Notes: generated by a model from the sequence alone, not told the origin. Numbered from the stretch's first letter, positions 34,186 through 46,702 are shown. The stretch: 64,000 bases of DNA from Sepiola atlantica (GCA_963556195.1 OY744520.1:146611929-146675928); one strand, 5' to 3'. Made by a program: numbers and translations.

Positions 34186-34646
34186 CTGGACTTGTTAAGA
34201 CAGGTCATTAGGGATTGCGCAATCTCAGGCAGACACTCTTACAAGGGGTATCCATTGTCTCTTGAGACTGAAAAGAAGGCCAAAAGAATAAAATGTATAC
34301 ATGCTTCATCAAATGTTTGTTAACACAGTAATTTTAATTCTTTGTGAATAGTTTTATGGATTAAAATATTAGTCAACATCTTTAGATGTTTTAAAATCTA
34401 GAGTATGCTTGATCTGCTTTCCATTTGAAAGTTTGGGAGGCGATTTACATTTCCTGTCGGCAATCTTTGTTGTGTAAATAAAAGAAATTTGTTTATTTTC
34501 TGAATCTGCTATGAACATTATAAGAATTTCATTGAATGTATAATGTTTGTTACGTTCAATTTCCCTTAAATCTTCATCTTATTCCTCCCAAAAATGTTAA
34601 TTGAAGAAAGATTTTAAATCAGATGAATCCACTTTTATTAGTTATA

Positions 34647-34677
34647 AGCTGTATTTACTCAGCATTGCCCGGGAGTC
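34647..34677 (+). repeat. GC-rich head of a dispersed repeat
   Basis: 'agctgtatttactcagc' plus 'attgcccgggagtc' matches the GC-rich repeat-head pattern, here in the intron between UGGT exons B and C. Confidence 0.55.
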
Positions 34678-35208
34678 TTTTTACTTTCATTTTTGTTTCA
34701 CTGATTGCTCCCACCCTTTACTTTTTCTCCTAATTTCTTGTAAGAAAATATTTACATTTTTGAAAACATAAATCAATCAAAGAATAATGTCATAAAAAAA
34801 ATCAGTTTTGTAATAAAATCAGTTGGGCATTTTACAAAATGCTGAAATTCAAATCTCATATTCTTGATTTTTTCTTTTCTTTTAACAACGAAATAGACAT
34901 GCTACGGAATATATATTTTTTAAAACAGCGGAAGAAGGTTATAGGTATATCGGCTGAAACGTGAGAATAACATCAAAGATGAGAATTGTAATTCGAATAA
35001 TACAAATTTCTTTAAACAACAAAGAAACTTCAGTATATTCCTTTTTCACATTAAAGATATTGTATTTCATTTAGAAAATAGAATTGCCTGAACAGCGAAA
35101 TTTGTAACAAACTGAGGTTGAGGTGGGGGTGTTTCCTTTAATCTACCATTTTGCACTGCGTTAACTTGTTGTGCCAATTGACCCCCAGTAATGTATTCTT
35201 TCTTTCAG

Positions 35209-35440
35209 TGCACTGTACGTTGTTGACTTGAAAAAGTTCCGCCGCATTGCAGCTGGAGATCGTCTGCGTGGGCAGTACCAAGGCCTGAGCCAGGACCCCA
35301 ATAGTTTAGCCAATTTGGACCAGGATCTGCCTAATAATATGATCCACCAGGTGGCAATCAAGTCGTTACCTCAAGAATGGCTGTGGTGCGAGACGTGGTG
35401 CAGCACACAAGAATTGGCAAAAGCCAAAACTATTGATCTG
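35209..35440 (+). CDS. UGGT: UDP-glucose:glycoprotein glucosyltransferase, internal exon C
   Basis: This 232-nt exon supplies the last base of the split serine codon and 77 codons. Conserved GT24 blocks are '[20 protein letters not shown]', '[12 protein letters not shown]', '[14 protein letters not shown]' and '[12 protein letters not shown]'. The DQDLPN block holds an aspartate that, from structural work on fungal UGGT, helps bind the catalytic calcium ion. The acceptor is 'ttctttctttcag' and the donor gtaagt, ending in phase 0 after 'KAKTIDL', the boundary expected before the C-terminal exon. That final exon, with the ER-retention signal, was not found downstream. Confidence 0.96.
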
Positions 35441-37078
35441 GTAAGTAACTATCTCACTTTACTAAATTTTTTCACTCTCTGCCATTGTAAAGATGCAGAG
35501 GGGGGGGGGCAGTTAAGATGTCTTGCTACAAAAATCAATTTACTTTCATCCTTATTATGGTCATCATTTTTGCTAAAACAGAAAAAAAAGTTGCTTTGTT
35601 TTTAATTATTTATATGAAACAAAATGAGATTATGTAAAACAAGCTACATCTACCTGTCATTACCTGGGAATCTTGACTTTTATTTTTGTTTCGATTTTTT
35701 AAAACTATGCAGTTTGTTCTTTTTAATAAATTATTTTTTTAAGCAGGATTTTCAAAGTTATATTTAATTATTACGGTGTTGTATACAGTATACAAATAAT
35801 TTGAAAGCATCTGAACTTGCTGAATAGAAAGTCATTTCTGGCTTTAAAATTTTAATAAATTTTCATGTATGTAGATTGAACATTTTGAAAGCTATTTGCT
35901 TCCAATAATTTTATAAATAGACATTAAAATAGAATTATCAGTTAAATGTAACTTTCAAAATTATTAAGAAAAAAATTTTTTAAATGTTTTTTTAGAATAT
36001 TTTATATAGAAAGTCATAGTTTTAAAACAAAATTGTAAAAATACCCAAAGACATAGTTAAAAAAAGAAAATCTATAAAGATAAAAGGATTTTAAAGTTTA
36101 CAGGTGTTATTTTTTGGACAAAACCTTGCTATGAAAATGCTGAATTTCTCGATCTAAATATTCTAATTTTGAAGTTTTAACTGGACACACATACAGACCA
36201 ATGCTACTTATTTATATATAGACAACATATATTAATTCTTATTGTTATCTCTTTTTGAGGAATTTACTAAATGTTATTTAATTCAATTATATTTTGTTCA
36301 CAATTAAAGTGAATTATTTGCCAACAATTCCCTCTAACATTGCCATAAAGATCGTTTGTTTTGACTCAAAAATCATTTTCATGGGGAAGAAAAAAGAAAA
36401 GCATTTGTTGTTCATTGAAACTGAATGAGAAGCTCGTTTCATACATGTTATATAGACAGGTTGTCAGCATCAAATCGAAGATGTTGTATATTGCATATCT
36501 ACATTGTCATCATTATGGCTACTTGAATGATCATCTAGTGAGTCTGGTTGAACTCTCAAAGCTGGACTCTGCTATATCAAGAAGGCTTTTTCTTGCCTGA
36601 AAAATAAAAGCTTTTTCATGCTAAACGAAATTAATTTGAGATCAATTTTAAGTTGATGAACTGTCCTTTATTCACATTCTCATAAGTCAGCACAGTTTGT
36701 GGAGAAAAAGAGTTTGTTTTAATTCTTTCATAAGACCTCATTTTCATACGTCTACTTTGGCTCGCTTCTAGATGCTTTCTTACTTACAAAAACCTTTCTA
36801 ACTTTTTTGATGACATCACTCTTCTTGAATCACACCTCCTGTATTTCCGTTCACATGCCTTGTCACATCTGACCTTTTAGACCACACCAGACAATCTTCT
36901 GTCCTGCCATCATTGAATGCGTTTAAGGACATTCACATGGAAACTGATAATTACTACATATAATATTACACAAGCTGAAATACCCAACTTTCAACCTTCA
37001 ACTGGCTTAATCAATATGATCACAAAATACAAATCAATTATGCTTGGTTAAAATCTAATCAAATATATTTTGGATATT
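35441..37078. other. Probable UGGT intron, unassigned
   Basis: A weak version of the GC-rich repeat head lies at 35641-35675 ('acctgtcattacctgggaat'). No exon, RNA gene or other repeat is recognised; a 79-codon + strand frame (36361-36600) lacks motifs. Confidence 0.4.
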
Positions 37079-37155
37079 TATGCACTAATACTGTTGGGAA
37101 AGGTATGAACCCAATTTTCTCCTAGCTTTGAGTAGATAGTAAATCGTGTTCAACT
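37079..37155 (+). repeat. SINE-like dispersed repeat, partial copy
   Basis: 'gcactaatactgttgggaaa', 'ggtatgaaccca' and 'tagatagtaaatcgtg' follow the order of the copies at 34000 and 53262; the tRNA-like head is absent. Confidence 0.5.
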
Positions 37156-37572
37156 AATCGTATGTGTAGCACTCAATTCCGTAAAGATTTTTCGTACAAA
37201 AATAGACTTCAGATTTAAATATTTCTTAAAATATTATTCAACCAATCAGAGAGCCAGGATTTCTTTCATCAAATAAAAATAACCGTTGAGAAAAGGAGCA
37301 AAAGGCTGCCTGGAGCCAGTCCTAAACTATATAAAGTAAGTTTTCGAACGAGACGATCAGTCAGTTGAAATATCTCATTTCCGCCTACGAGCATGATTGA
37401 CTCTCACATTCATTTGTGTGTCACAAACACACTTACGCATCATGTCTGCTCTGACCCGGAGAAGTGGTAGTACCTCTCTCTCTCTCTCTTCTATGGGTTA
37501 AATATAATCTATTGTTTGCAGACTATTTAAAAATATATGCTCACAAAACAAATCAATCCATAAATATTTCTC

Positions 37573-37845
37573 ACTAGCTGTATTTCCTCGGCATTGGCCG
37601 GGTGGAGCCATATTGTCAGGTGGAGGGCTTGGATAAAAATAATTAAAAATATAGCTGTGTTTACAATTATTTTTTTCAAAATAGAAATTATAAAATTTGT
37701 TTAAGCTTTTAAATAAATATTTGATAATAGTAAATAAATAGATAGTTAATGTGTATTCATCAAAGTTACTTATCTGTGAGAAACACACACGCACACACAC
37801 ACGTAATATCTTGTCTGATAGTTTTTTTAATACAGAGATTCTGAA
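37573..37845 (+). repeat. GC-rich-headed dispersed repeat, near-complete short copy
   Basis: It starts 'actagctgtatttcctcggc' with 'attggccggg' and appears to end, about 265 bp later, after a CA-rich stretch at 'gtttttttaatacag'. This is the most compact candidate for a whole member of the family in the window, without an internal array. Confidence 0.5.
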
Positions 37846-38352
37846 ATGTTTTTTTATAAGTCAGGTTCAACAATAACAGCCGAAAGGAATAAAAAGTGTG
37901 CATTCAATTTTACATGATAATTTTATGTCACAATTCAATGTAAGTTACACTTGGGCGAGAAACACGCAGACTTATAGTTTTATTAATACAGATTAATTAA
38001 GGAGGAGTGAAGATATACCATTTATTAGCAACATAGAATGGTGATGCTTAAAAACCAAATAAGATATTTTTAATTCTAAATAAATCTTTAATAATGAGTG
38101 GATTTTTCTTTCATAATCTTCAAAAAGATTTAAGAATTTTTTTCACGAGGGAGGTGTAAAATGGGGAATTCGATCATAACCAAATAACTTTTTTTTTAAT
38201 TATCCCCGACTCTGTGACCATAGCAGAACATCTATTTCAGACACCTTCTTTAAAATCACTAATCAAACAAAAAATGTTAGGATTAAAGGAGATAAAAGGA
38301 GAGTAGAATGTTGGGATTGTAGGAGAGTAGAAAGTGGAGCTTGGGTTTACTT

Positions 38353-38590
38353 TCGACAGCCTCGTTACTCTCGCTTCCCTTATTTTGTCTTTTAGTCCTC
38401 ACATTTAATGAGCAATGTTTCTAACAAAGTGGGGAAATATTTCTGTTTTCTGGGTCGGAATCTATCCATCTAACACTTATTGTTGGCTAGTTTTTGACCT
38501 TGAAGTGATATTTTCAAAAAAATGTTAGGCTCCTTACATCCAGTGCCTTCATGCCTTGTCTGGAACAATTTCCATTAAAAAAAATAATTG
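38353..38590 (+). repeat. Direct repeat, copy 1 (matches 39035-39262)
   Basis: Shared words in order are 'cttcccttattttgtc', 'tcctcacattt', 'gagcaatgtttct', 'ctaacacttat', 'gttggctagtttt', 'gctccttacat' and 'cttcatgccttgtctgga'. The two copies are about 690 bp apart and roughly 85 percent alike by eye. Confidence 0.85.
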
Positions 38591-39034
38591 ATTTGAAATA
38601 CAATTTCTGTTCATAAATACATAGTCGAAACAGAATTAAATATTAGAGTTAAAACAAATATTGATGTTACAGGAAGTAAGCTATTAATCACAAAAACACA
38701 AGTTACAGGCTGGCTGTACTTTATATATAAGAACAGGACGAGTAAAATAATTCTCCTAATAGAACAGTTTCGAACCACTTTTATGTCCACTTACGAAGAG
38801 TAAAAATCAAGATATTATAGTACTAAATCTTATGTCTAGAATTCTTATTCTAATTTTGATCAAAATCCATTACATGGTTTTGATTCTAGAAAATGTTTCA
38901 AATTTAAGGCTTAAGTTTAAGGGGTCTTAAGAAATTAAAATTCATGGAATTTTACTTCATTAGTGTCTAATGACTATGAATCAAATTCAGTGCAAATCTG
39001 ATTATTTTGCATTTTCAAATAGGATGTTGTGCTT

Positions 39035-39262
39035 GGCAGCCCCGTAACTCTTGCTTCCCTTATTTTGTCCTTTCATCCTCACATTTCATGAGCAATGTTT
39101 CTGACAAAGGGGGAAGAATTGCTGTTTTCTGTGTCGGTATCTATCAATCTAACACTTATCGTTGGCTAGTTTTTAACCTTAAAGTAGTATTTTTTTTTTA
39201 GCTCCTTACATTAAGTGGCTTCATGCCTTGTCTGGAGCGATTTCCATAAAAAAATGTTTCCT
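39035..39262 (+). repeat. Direct repeat, copy 2 (matches 38353-38590)
   Basis: Second copy of the repeat described at 38353; a few small indels distinguish it. The 64-codon open frame within it is not conserved in the other copy. Confidence 0.85.
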
Positions 39263-39374
39263 AAAAACCCTTTAAAATACTCCAACAAAACTAAACTGTA
39301 ATTTGGAGAATGCTTATTAATTGATGTCTAATACCTTTTTCTTCTATTTAACATCACTTTTCCCTTGTTCAGGG

Positions 39375-39480
39375 GTTAGATGTTCAATGATATCACGCAA
39401 GCTCACTCTCCACCTCTCCCGGTTCAGCGGGTCAGCAGTCTCCAAATTCCATTTTGTGCGGTCTTGTTCAATCACTTGTT
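39375..39480 (-). pseudogene. Possible LINE ORF remnant
   Basis: On the minus strand an uninterrupted frame reads 'EQDRTKWNLETADPLNRERW' then 'RVSLRDIIEH'. The spacing of Trp, DPLNR and RW resembles the extreme C-terminal part of LINE ORF2 proteins. The flanks are not recognisable, so this is tentative. Confidence 0.4.
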
Positions 39481-41477
39481 TCCAAAAATTATAAGCAAGG
39501 CAACCTATTGTGAAAATTTCACAAAAATTGGAGGTATCTGAATTTTCACAAAGGACATAAAATTAAATTAAACTAAATATAGCCCACACTTGGACCCCTT
39601 ATGCCTAGCAACTGTGTTATAAAATTCATAATGATTAATTAGTTTAAGAGTGAATTGCGTACATACAAATATATAAACATACCTAACTTTATAAAGATTG
39701 AGATATTAGTCACTTGAACATGAAAACTTTACCAAAATAATTGAATTCAGCATTAAATGACCCCAAAAGAAGTAAATCAAATTCTTATTGATGATGCTTA
39801 AAGAAAATCCATCTCTTGGCATTCCTCTTGTCAGTCTTAATGAAGTACGTAAAACTTTGGTGTCTTAAGAAAAAAAATCTGTAAAATTTTAAATGGCTTT
39901 GTGGCAGACTAGGTTGGTCTGAATATAAAAGAAATCCACACGTGTAAAACTCGCCAGGCTTAATAATAATCTGTGGTTGTTGTTGTTATTATTATTTCAA
40001 TGTTTGTTGACTTTTGTTAAAAATAAATTCAAATGAAAAAATTTTTTCAGCATTAAATAATCCAAAGATGGTTGATATGCGATAAAACAGACAAAACACA
40101 ATGATTATGTATTGGAATTTTTGAGATGAGGATTGATAATTTGGATTATTTGGACACCCATTCTCATGTTGTAGTTACATTGGCTGAAACCTTGTGAAAC
40201 CAAGATGAGAATAGCAGTCTGAATTATGTAACTAATACAGAATGATTGTCAAAGATTCTTATTAGAGAATTTTATGAAAACTGCTGATTGCATTTCTCCA
40301 AGGATCTCGAAGTACCACTCTTCTTCCGTTTCCGACAACTAATCCTGAACGTAAATTAATATGACAAAGCTATTTGTTGTATCATTTTTAAATATGAGGA
40401 ACGTCTGCTTGGATGAGAGGTTGTGTTTGGAGAGGGATGTGTCCATATTGATGGAGGGGGGGGGGTAGGAACAAGTTGATTTCCTCTCTACCAAAACACC
40501 CTCCTCCCTCCACACTCCAATCACCATCTTTGATGAAACATTCAAGTAAATATGCCCCCCCCCCCCCATTAATTTCTTGATTTTGAAAAGGCCAATATTT
40601 TGATTAGACCTTTTATAAGATGGCGGCGCTGCTCTTTTTTATTTTTTTGTCTGTTTTCATTTTTGACTTGAATTCTTGAAAGGAATTAAAAGAAATTCAA
40701 TTTTCCTTGCAGCCATCAATCAATCGAATCTTTTTTTTTATAAGAGACACACAACAGCAACTGAATAACCGTTGATGCAAACTTAGTCTAAAACGATGGT
40801 GGTGGTGGTGCGTGGGGGAAGGGGGGTCTCTCTCTAATTAAACTGGCACAAACTCTTTGATTTAGGTGGAAACACGTGCAAATGTCTGTATGTGTGTGTG
40901 TGTTTCTTTTATATAATAAAGTTGTACTTCCTTTTTGTTCATAGACTCCTCCTAGGATTTTGGAGAAAGACTCCCATAACCGTATATATTCTTAAACAAC
41001 ATTACCCAAGATACTTGTATAAGTATAGTTCATTTTCATCAAAGGGGGTACAAGATGATTGTGGGGTTTGCGTTCTTGCTTGACATCTATAAAAAACTGT
41101 TACTTTATTTTATTTATAACTTAAAAATTAGAGGAATTAAAAAAATAAGAATAGAAATGTTGATAAGAAGTTCAGTGCTTGGAACAGGAATGCACAGGTG
41201 TTCTCACAGCATTCAGAAAAATACTGGGTGTACCTCAATGAAGTTTAAGATTAGGCATTTACCAAAATTTATTTCACGTTTGTAACAAAATTAATCAATT
41301 TTGTATAAAGAATCAAAAGATGGCATTTATTATTCAATCCAAATGCTTGATTTTCGAGAATTTGCAATAAAATCTACTCTAAGAATAATGGAATTAACTT
41401 TTGCAATTTTAACTATTTAAAATAACAAATTCATATATGTTTTGCTTTTATTTTTTCATATATAAAACCATTTTAAT
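39481..41477. other. Unassigned AT-rich sequence
   Basis: No gene is recognised. Homopolymer patches (G-run near 40457, C-run near 40556) and TG/GGT microsatellites near 40797-40905 are present. Confidence 0.4.
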
Positions 41478-41510
41478 TCCTGGGCAACATTGGGTTCCTC
41501 TTCTAGTATA
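41478..41510 (-). repeat. GC-rich head of a dispersed repeat, minus orientation
   Basis: The reverse complement reads 'tactagaagaggaaccc' then 'aatgttgcccaggaat', matching the repeat-head pattern in inverted orientation. Confidence 0.5.
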
Positions 41511-42559
41511 TCTAATTCTATATAGTTTCATTGATATAAATCAGAATAAAATAATTTATATATGCACCCAAAATTATCCACTTTATATTAATATACGCAC
41601 CTTTCTCTCTGTCTCTACCATTTTACTTCTTCCTCCTCATCTTGTCTTCCTCCTTTCTTCTTCGGAAAACTTGAATGAAGTTAATCCTGAATAACTTTTG
41701 TATCTTTTCTATTTTCCTTTCCTTTTTCTTTTTTATTGAAATGTTCAATGCTGAGATTTAATTTCTGCTTTATTGGGAAAATCAAGCGGAATTGGTTTTG
41801 TCCAAATTGTTTATCGCGTCTTGCAAATTTCTTTCCACTTATTTTTGGCGGCCATTTTTGAAAGAGCCGAACAGAAACCAATTGGAAAAATTCAGGTTAA
41901 ATCCGACTTCACAAATTTTGTCTGCGGTAATTGGGAAATTTTGAACTTACAAAGAAGCGCCATTTTGAAGCGTTTCAAAAATGTTGGAATCGGATTGAAT
42001 TGTAGAAGGAACGGATGAATGGTTGGGGTAGGGAGATTCGAGGTGAATCAGTCTTTTGAGATGAGAACTTTGAAATGTTTTAAAAATAATAAGCAAGGCA
42101 ACTTGCAATTGCCCAACACAAATGGGTTTTTCTTACCTTGATTACATGTTTCAGACTATTATCATCATCTTCGTTGTTGTTATTCTCACAACATTTTATT
42201 CGTTTTGCTCTCCGGCTTCTTTAGGTACGTTTTGTTGTAGAACGGTAATCTTCTGAGAATTTTAAACCGAATATGGGGCAGACTGATTCTTTTTATTTTA
42301 TACATTTTATGTGTTCATTATTTTTAAACTTCTACTCGTTGATTAAATAAAGGATTTATTTATTTGTGATATCATCTGTATACGTGTTGAATACACTGTT
42401 TGATTACACTTACCGTTCTTCTTAACGTTTTGCTATAACAAACGACATTTCACAAATGAATCTATCATCTTGACTAAACAGTTTCCTCCTTATGACTCTC
42501 TATTTCAAAAATCGTGTTAACCTTGTAAATTGGATAGACTAAATTTTAAGATAAACTAA
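41511..42559. other. Unassigned sequence
   Basis: No gene is recognised. Frames of 66-85 codons on both strands carry no motif. Confidence 0.35.
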
Positions 42560-45500
42560 TTTTTACCTACTCCCCCCCTCTCTCTCTGCATATGCATTTC
42601 TCATTTCTAAATTACTCTATAAACAATTCTTGCTTGTACCCAATCCCCTCTCTGCATTCCTCTGCCCCCCTCTCTGAATTCCTCTTCTTCTTCCAATCTC
42701 TAATCATTCCTCACTTCTTCCTGCCCCTCTCTGCATTCCTCACTTCTTCCTGCCCCTCTCTGCATTCCTCACTTCTTCCTGCCCCTCTCTGCATTCCTCA
42801 CTTCTTCCTGCCCCTCTCTGCATTCCTCACTTCTTCCTGTCCCTCTCTGCATTCCTCACTTCTTCTTCCCCCTCTCTGCATTCCTCACTTCTTCTTCCCC
42901 CTCTCTGCATTCCTCACTTCTTCCCCCCCCTCTCTGCATTCCTCACTTCTTCCCCCTCCCCTCTCTGCATTCCTCACTTCTTCCCTCTCCCCTCTCTGCA
43001 TTCCTCACTTCTTCCTCCCCTTTCTGAATTCCTCACTTCTTCCTCCCCTCTCTGAATTCCTCACTTCTTCCTCCCCTCTCTGAATTCCTCACCTCTCCCC
43101 CCCTCTCTGCATTCCTAACTTCTTCCTCCCAATCTCTGCATTCCTCCCTTCCTTCTTCTCTTCCTCCATCTCTCTGCATTCCTCACTTCTTCCCCCCTCT
43201 CTTCATTCCTCACTTCTTCCCGCCCCTCCTTGAATTCCTCACTTCTTCCTCCCCCTCCCTGCATTCCTCACTTCTTCCTCCCCCTCTCTGCATTCCTCAC
43301 TTCTTCCCCCCCCCCATATGAATTCCTCACTTCTTCCTCCCCTCTCTGAATTCCTCACCTCTCCCCCCCCCTCTCTGCATTCCTAACTTCTTCCTCCCAA
43401 TCTCTGCATTCCTCCCTTCCTTCTTCTCTTCCTCCATCTCTCTGCATTCCTCACTTCTTCCCCCCCTCTCTTCATTCCTCACTTCTTCCCGCCCCTCCTT
43501 GAATTCCTCACTTCTTCCTCCCCCTCCCTGCATTCCTCACTTCTTCCTCCCCCTCTCTGCATTCCTCACTTCTTCCCCCCCCCACCCTATCTGCATTCCG
43601 GACTTCTTCCTCCCCCTCTCAGCATTCCGGACTTCTACCGCCCCCTCTCTGCATTCCGGACTTCTTCCTCCCCTTCTCTGCATTCCGGACTTCTTCCTCC
43701 CCCTCTCTGCATTCCTCACATCTTACTCCCCCTCTCTGCATTCCTCACTTCTTCCTCCCCCTCTCTGCATTCCTCACTTCTTCCTCCCCCTCTCTGCATT
43801 CCGGACTTCTTCCTCCCCCTCTCGGCATTCCGGACTTCTTCCTACCCCTCTCTGCATTCCGGACTTCTTCCTACCCCTCTCTGCATTCTGGACTTCTTCC
43901 TACCCCTCTCTGCATTCCGGACTACTTACTCCCCCTCTCTGCATTCCTCACTTCTTCCTCCCCCTCTCTGCATTCCTCACTTCTTCCCCCCCCCTCTCTG
44001 CATTCCTCACTTCTTCCTCCCCCTCTCTACATTCCTCACTTCTTCTTCCCCCTCTCTGCATTCCGGATTTTTTCCTGCCCCTCTCTGCATTCCTCACTTT
44101 TTCCTGCCCCTCCCTGCATTCCTCACTTCTTCCTGCCCCTCTCTGCATTCCTCACTTCTTCATGCCCCTCTCTGCATTCCTCACTTCTTCCCCCTCTCTG
44201 CATTCCTCACTTCTTCCCTCCCCACCCTCTTTGCATTCCTCACTTCTTTCTCCCCCTCTCTGCATTCATCACTTATTCCTGCCCCTCTCTGCATTCATAA
44301 CTTATTCCTGCCCCTCTCTGCATTCATCACTTATTCCTGCCCCTCTCTACATTCATCACTTATTTCTGCCCCTCTCTGCATTCATCACTTCTTTCTCCCC
44401 CTCTCTGCATTCATCACTTCTTTCTCCCCCTCTCTGCATTCATCACTTCTATCTCCCCCTCTCTGCATTCTTCACTTCTTTCTCTCCATCTCTGCAATCC
44501 CTTCTTCTTCTTCCCCCTCTCTGCATTTCTAACTTCTTTCTCCTTCTCCAACTGCATTTCTCACTTCTTCCCTCCTCCCCCACTGCATTTCTCACTTCTT
44601 CCCCCTCCCCACTGCATTTCTCACTTCTTCCTCCCTCTCCAACTGCATTTCTCACTTTTTCCCCCTCCCCCACTGCATTTCTCACTTTTTCCCCCTCCCC
44701 CACTGCATTTCTCACTTCTTCCCCCCTCCCCCACTGCATTTCTCACTTCTTTTTCCCCTCATTCACTTTATTTCTCACTTCTTCCTCCTTCATTCACTTC
44801 ATTTCTCACTTCTTCCTCCCTCATTCACTTCATTTCTCACTTCTTCCTCCCTCTCTCACTGCATTTCTCCCTTCTACCCCCCAACTGCATTTCTCACTTC
44901 TCCCCCCCCCCCCACTGCATTTCTCACTTCTTCCTCCCTTTCCAACTGCATTTCTCACTTCTTCCCCCCTCCCCCACTGCATTTCTCACTTGTTCCCCCC
45001 TCCCCCACTGCATTTCTCACTTGTTCCCCCCTCCCCCACTGCATTTCTCACTTTTTCCCCCCTCCCCCACTGCATTTCTCACTTCTTCCTCCCTCATTCA
45101 CTTCATTTCTCACTTCTTCCTCCCTGATTCACTTCATTTCTCACTTCTTCCTCTCTCATTCACTGCATTTCTCACTTCTTCCCCCTCTCCTACTGCATTT
45201 CTCACTTCTTCCTCCCTCTCCTACTGCATTTCTCACTTCTTCCTCCCTCTCCTACTGCATTTCTCACTTCTTCCTCCCTCTCCTACTGCATTTCTCACTT
45301 CTTCCCCCTTCTCCTGCTGCATTTCTCACTTCTTCCTCCCTTTCCCACTGCATTTCTCACTTCTTCCTCCCTCTTCCACTGCATTTCTCTATTTTTATCC
45401 CTCTCTGCATTTCTCCCCCCTCTGCATTTAACTCTCTTCTCCCCCTGCATTTAACTCTTCCCCCCCCCCCCCTCTGCATTTAACTCTCTTCTTCCCCTCA

Positions 45501-45640
45501 GCATTTCTCTCTCTTTTCTGTCCTCTGCATTTGTCTCTCTTCTCCCTTCTCTGCATTTCTCTCTCCCTCCCCCCTCACTCTCCCACTGCATTTCTCTTGC
45601 TTCACCCCATCTTCCACTGCATTTCTCACTTTGACGTCTC
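42560..45640. repeat. 3.1-kb CT-rich minisatellite with a 29-30-bp unit (about 100 copies)
   Basis: The main unit is 'ctctctgcattcctcac' plus 'ttcttcctgccc', 29 bp, with a variable C-run making it 28-31 bp. Sub-families replace one another along the array: cctcac to about 43580, ccggac around 43590-43930, catcac around 44270-44460, and ttctcac with 'cactgcatttctcac' after 44520. The 542-codon + strand frame at 43499-45127 is a product of the 30-bp period and reads Pro/Ser/Leu/Phe repeats. The minus strand is also open for stretches (Glu/Arg/Gly-rich), so no gene is called. Confidence 0.94.
43045..43580. repeat. 268-bp direct duplication inside the CT-rich array
   Basis: Two successive blocks share rare variants in the same order. 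'attcctaacttcttcc' occurs at 43111 and again at 43379, followed in both by 'aatctctgcattcctccc', 'cttccttcttctcttcc' and 'tcttcattcctcac'. The 268-bp offset spans about nine basic units, indicating a recent block duplication. Confidence 0.85.
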
Positions 45641-45844
45641 TCACTATCTCCTTACACTTCTTTACTAAAGAAGTTAGAAATGAAGAGAGAGGGAGAGGGA
45701 GTGAGAAATGTAGGGAAGGAGAGAGAAAATAAGTGAATTGTGGAGAAAGAGAGCATTGTTAATTGAGAAATACAGAGGGATGGGTTTAATGGAAAATAGG
45801 GATAGAGAGATGGAATGTGATACTTAATACTCCCTAAAGAGAAA

Positions 45845-45915
45845 TGGTTGTTATTGTAAGATATGGGACGAATATAAAGAAAGAATAAAATAAAAACTAT
45901 TCTGAAAATGTTACT
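45845..45915 (-). repeat. LTR remnant (3' end of the Gypsy element)
   Basis: The reverse complement contains 'attctttctttatattcg', 'ccatatcttacaataac' and 'aaccattt', aligning with the 48865-48938 segment at the other end of the element. Its true outer boundary cannot be fixed. Confidence 0.55.
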
Positions 45916-46009
45916 GTAGTAACAGCAGTACCATCGTCAGTGACTATGGTCTCTTGGACTCGAAATCAGCTGAGAATGTGTTGTAATTTTGAAATAGTTT
46001 TCTCCAAGG

Positions 46010-46345
46010 TAATGTGAGTCATTGGAAAAATTTAAGGCGATTTACTGTAAGCATCTACTAGTATTAAAAAACATTTTCGATCAATGGGTCCTGCAAAGTC
46101 AATATGATGACATCACCAGGGTTAATTTGGAATAGTCTAAGAAAAAAGTTTTGCTTTCTTTGGAGCTTTTGCTGCTAACTGATACTTTGAACAGTTATGG
46201 CTCAGATTTTCTAATTGTTCGTCCAATAGACATATCTACGTGCTAAAGCTTCTATCTGACTAATACCTTGAGGGTCAAAAGGAAATTGTTTTAATACACA
46301 ATTTTGCAATTTTAATGGAACAATCACATGTTCTTAAAAAAGAAT
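46010..46345 (-). pseudogene. Gypsy integrase remnant
   Basis: On the minus strand, 'LKQFPFDPQGISQIEALARR' with 'YVYWTNN' corresponds to the H2C2 zinc-binding region, with at least one histidine lost. It is followed by 'HIDFAGPIDRKCFLILVDAY' and 'SK', the start of the catalytic core with the first DDE aspartate. The remainder of the core is missing before the LTR remnant. Stops interrupt the frame between the two blocks. Confidence 0.78.
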
Positions 46346-46486
46346 ACACCTGTCTACCTCAGACAATGATGATTGATGCTGAAATAAAGGGTTGAAAGTT
46401 TTTGTCTTTACATACCTCAAGCCATTTTGTTTGGTGGAAGTGCAACACTGGCTTGAGTAAGGGGTCGAAAGCTGTAGCCTTGTGAA

Positions 46487-46702
46487 TCATTTGTGAAGTA
46501 ATTGGCAGTGTTCTGACAGTTGATGCGAGTACTGAAATAATTTCTGGTTCCACAGATAATGCTGAAAGCTATGTGAAATGACAGCTCCAACATCATAATG
46601 AGATGCATCAGAAACAACAATAATATCCATGGATTGGTTGTAGTGTGTAAGCAATATATCTGAAGAAAGTAATGATTTTACCTTATTGAAGACAGACGAC
46701 AC
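46487..46702 (-). pseudogene. Gypsy RNase H remnant
   Basis: 'FNKVKSLLSSDILLTHYNQS' is followed by 'MDIIVVSDASHYDVGAVISH', matching the connection and RNase H start of Ty3/Gypsy pol. The DASHYDVGAV motif holds the first catalytic aspartate. A frameshift follows soon after. Confidence 0.82.

Noticed and set aside
43499..45127. 542-codon + strand frame rich in Pro, Ser, Leu and Phe
   Set aside because: It is created by the 29-30-bp CT-rich minisatellite; other frames in the same array are also open and units vary without codon bias.
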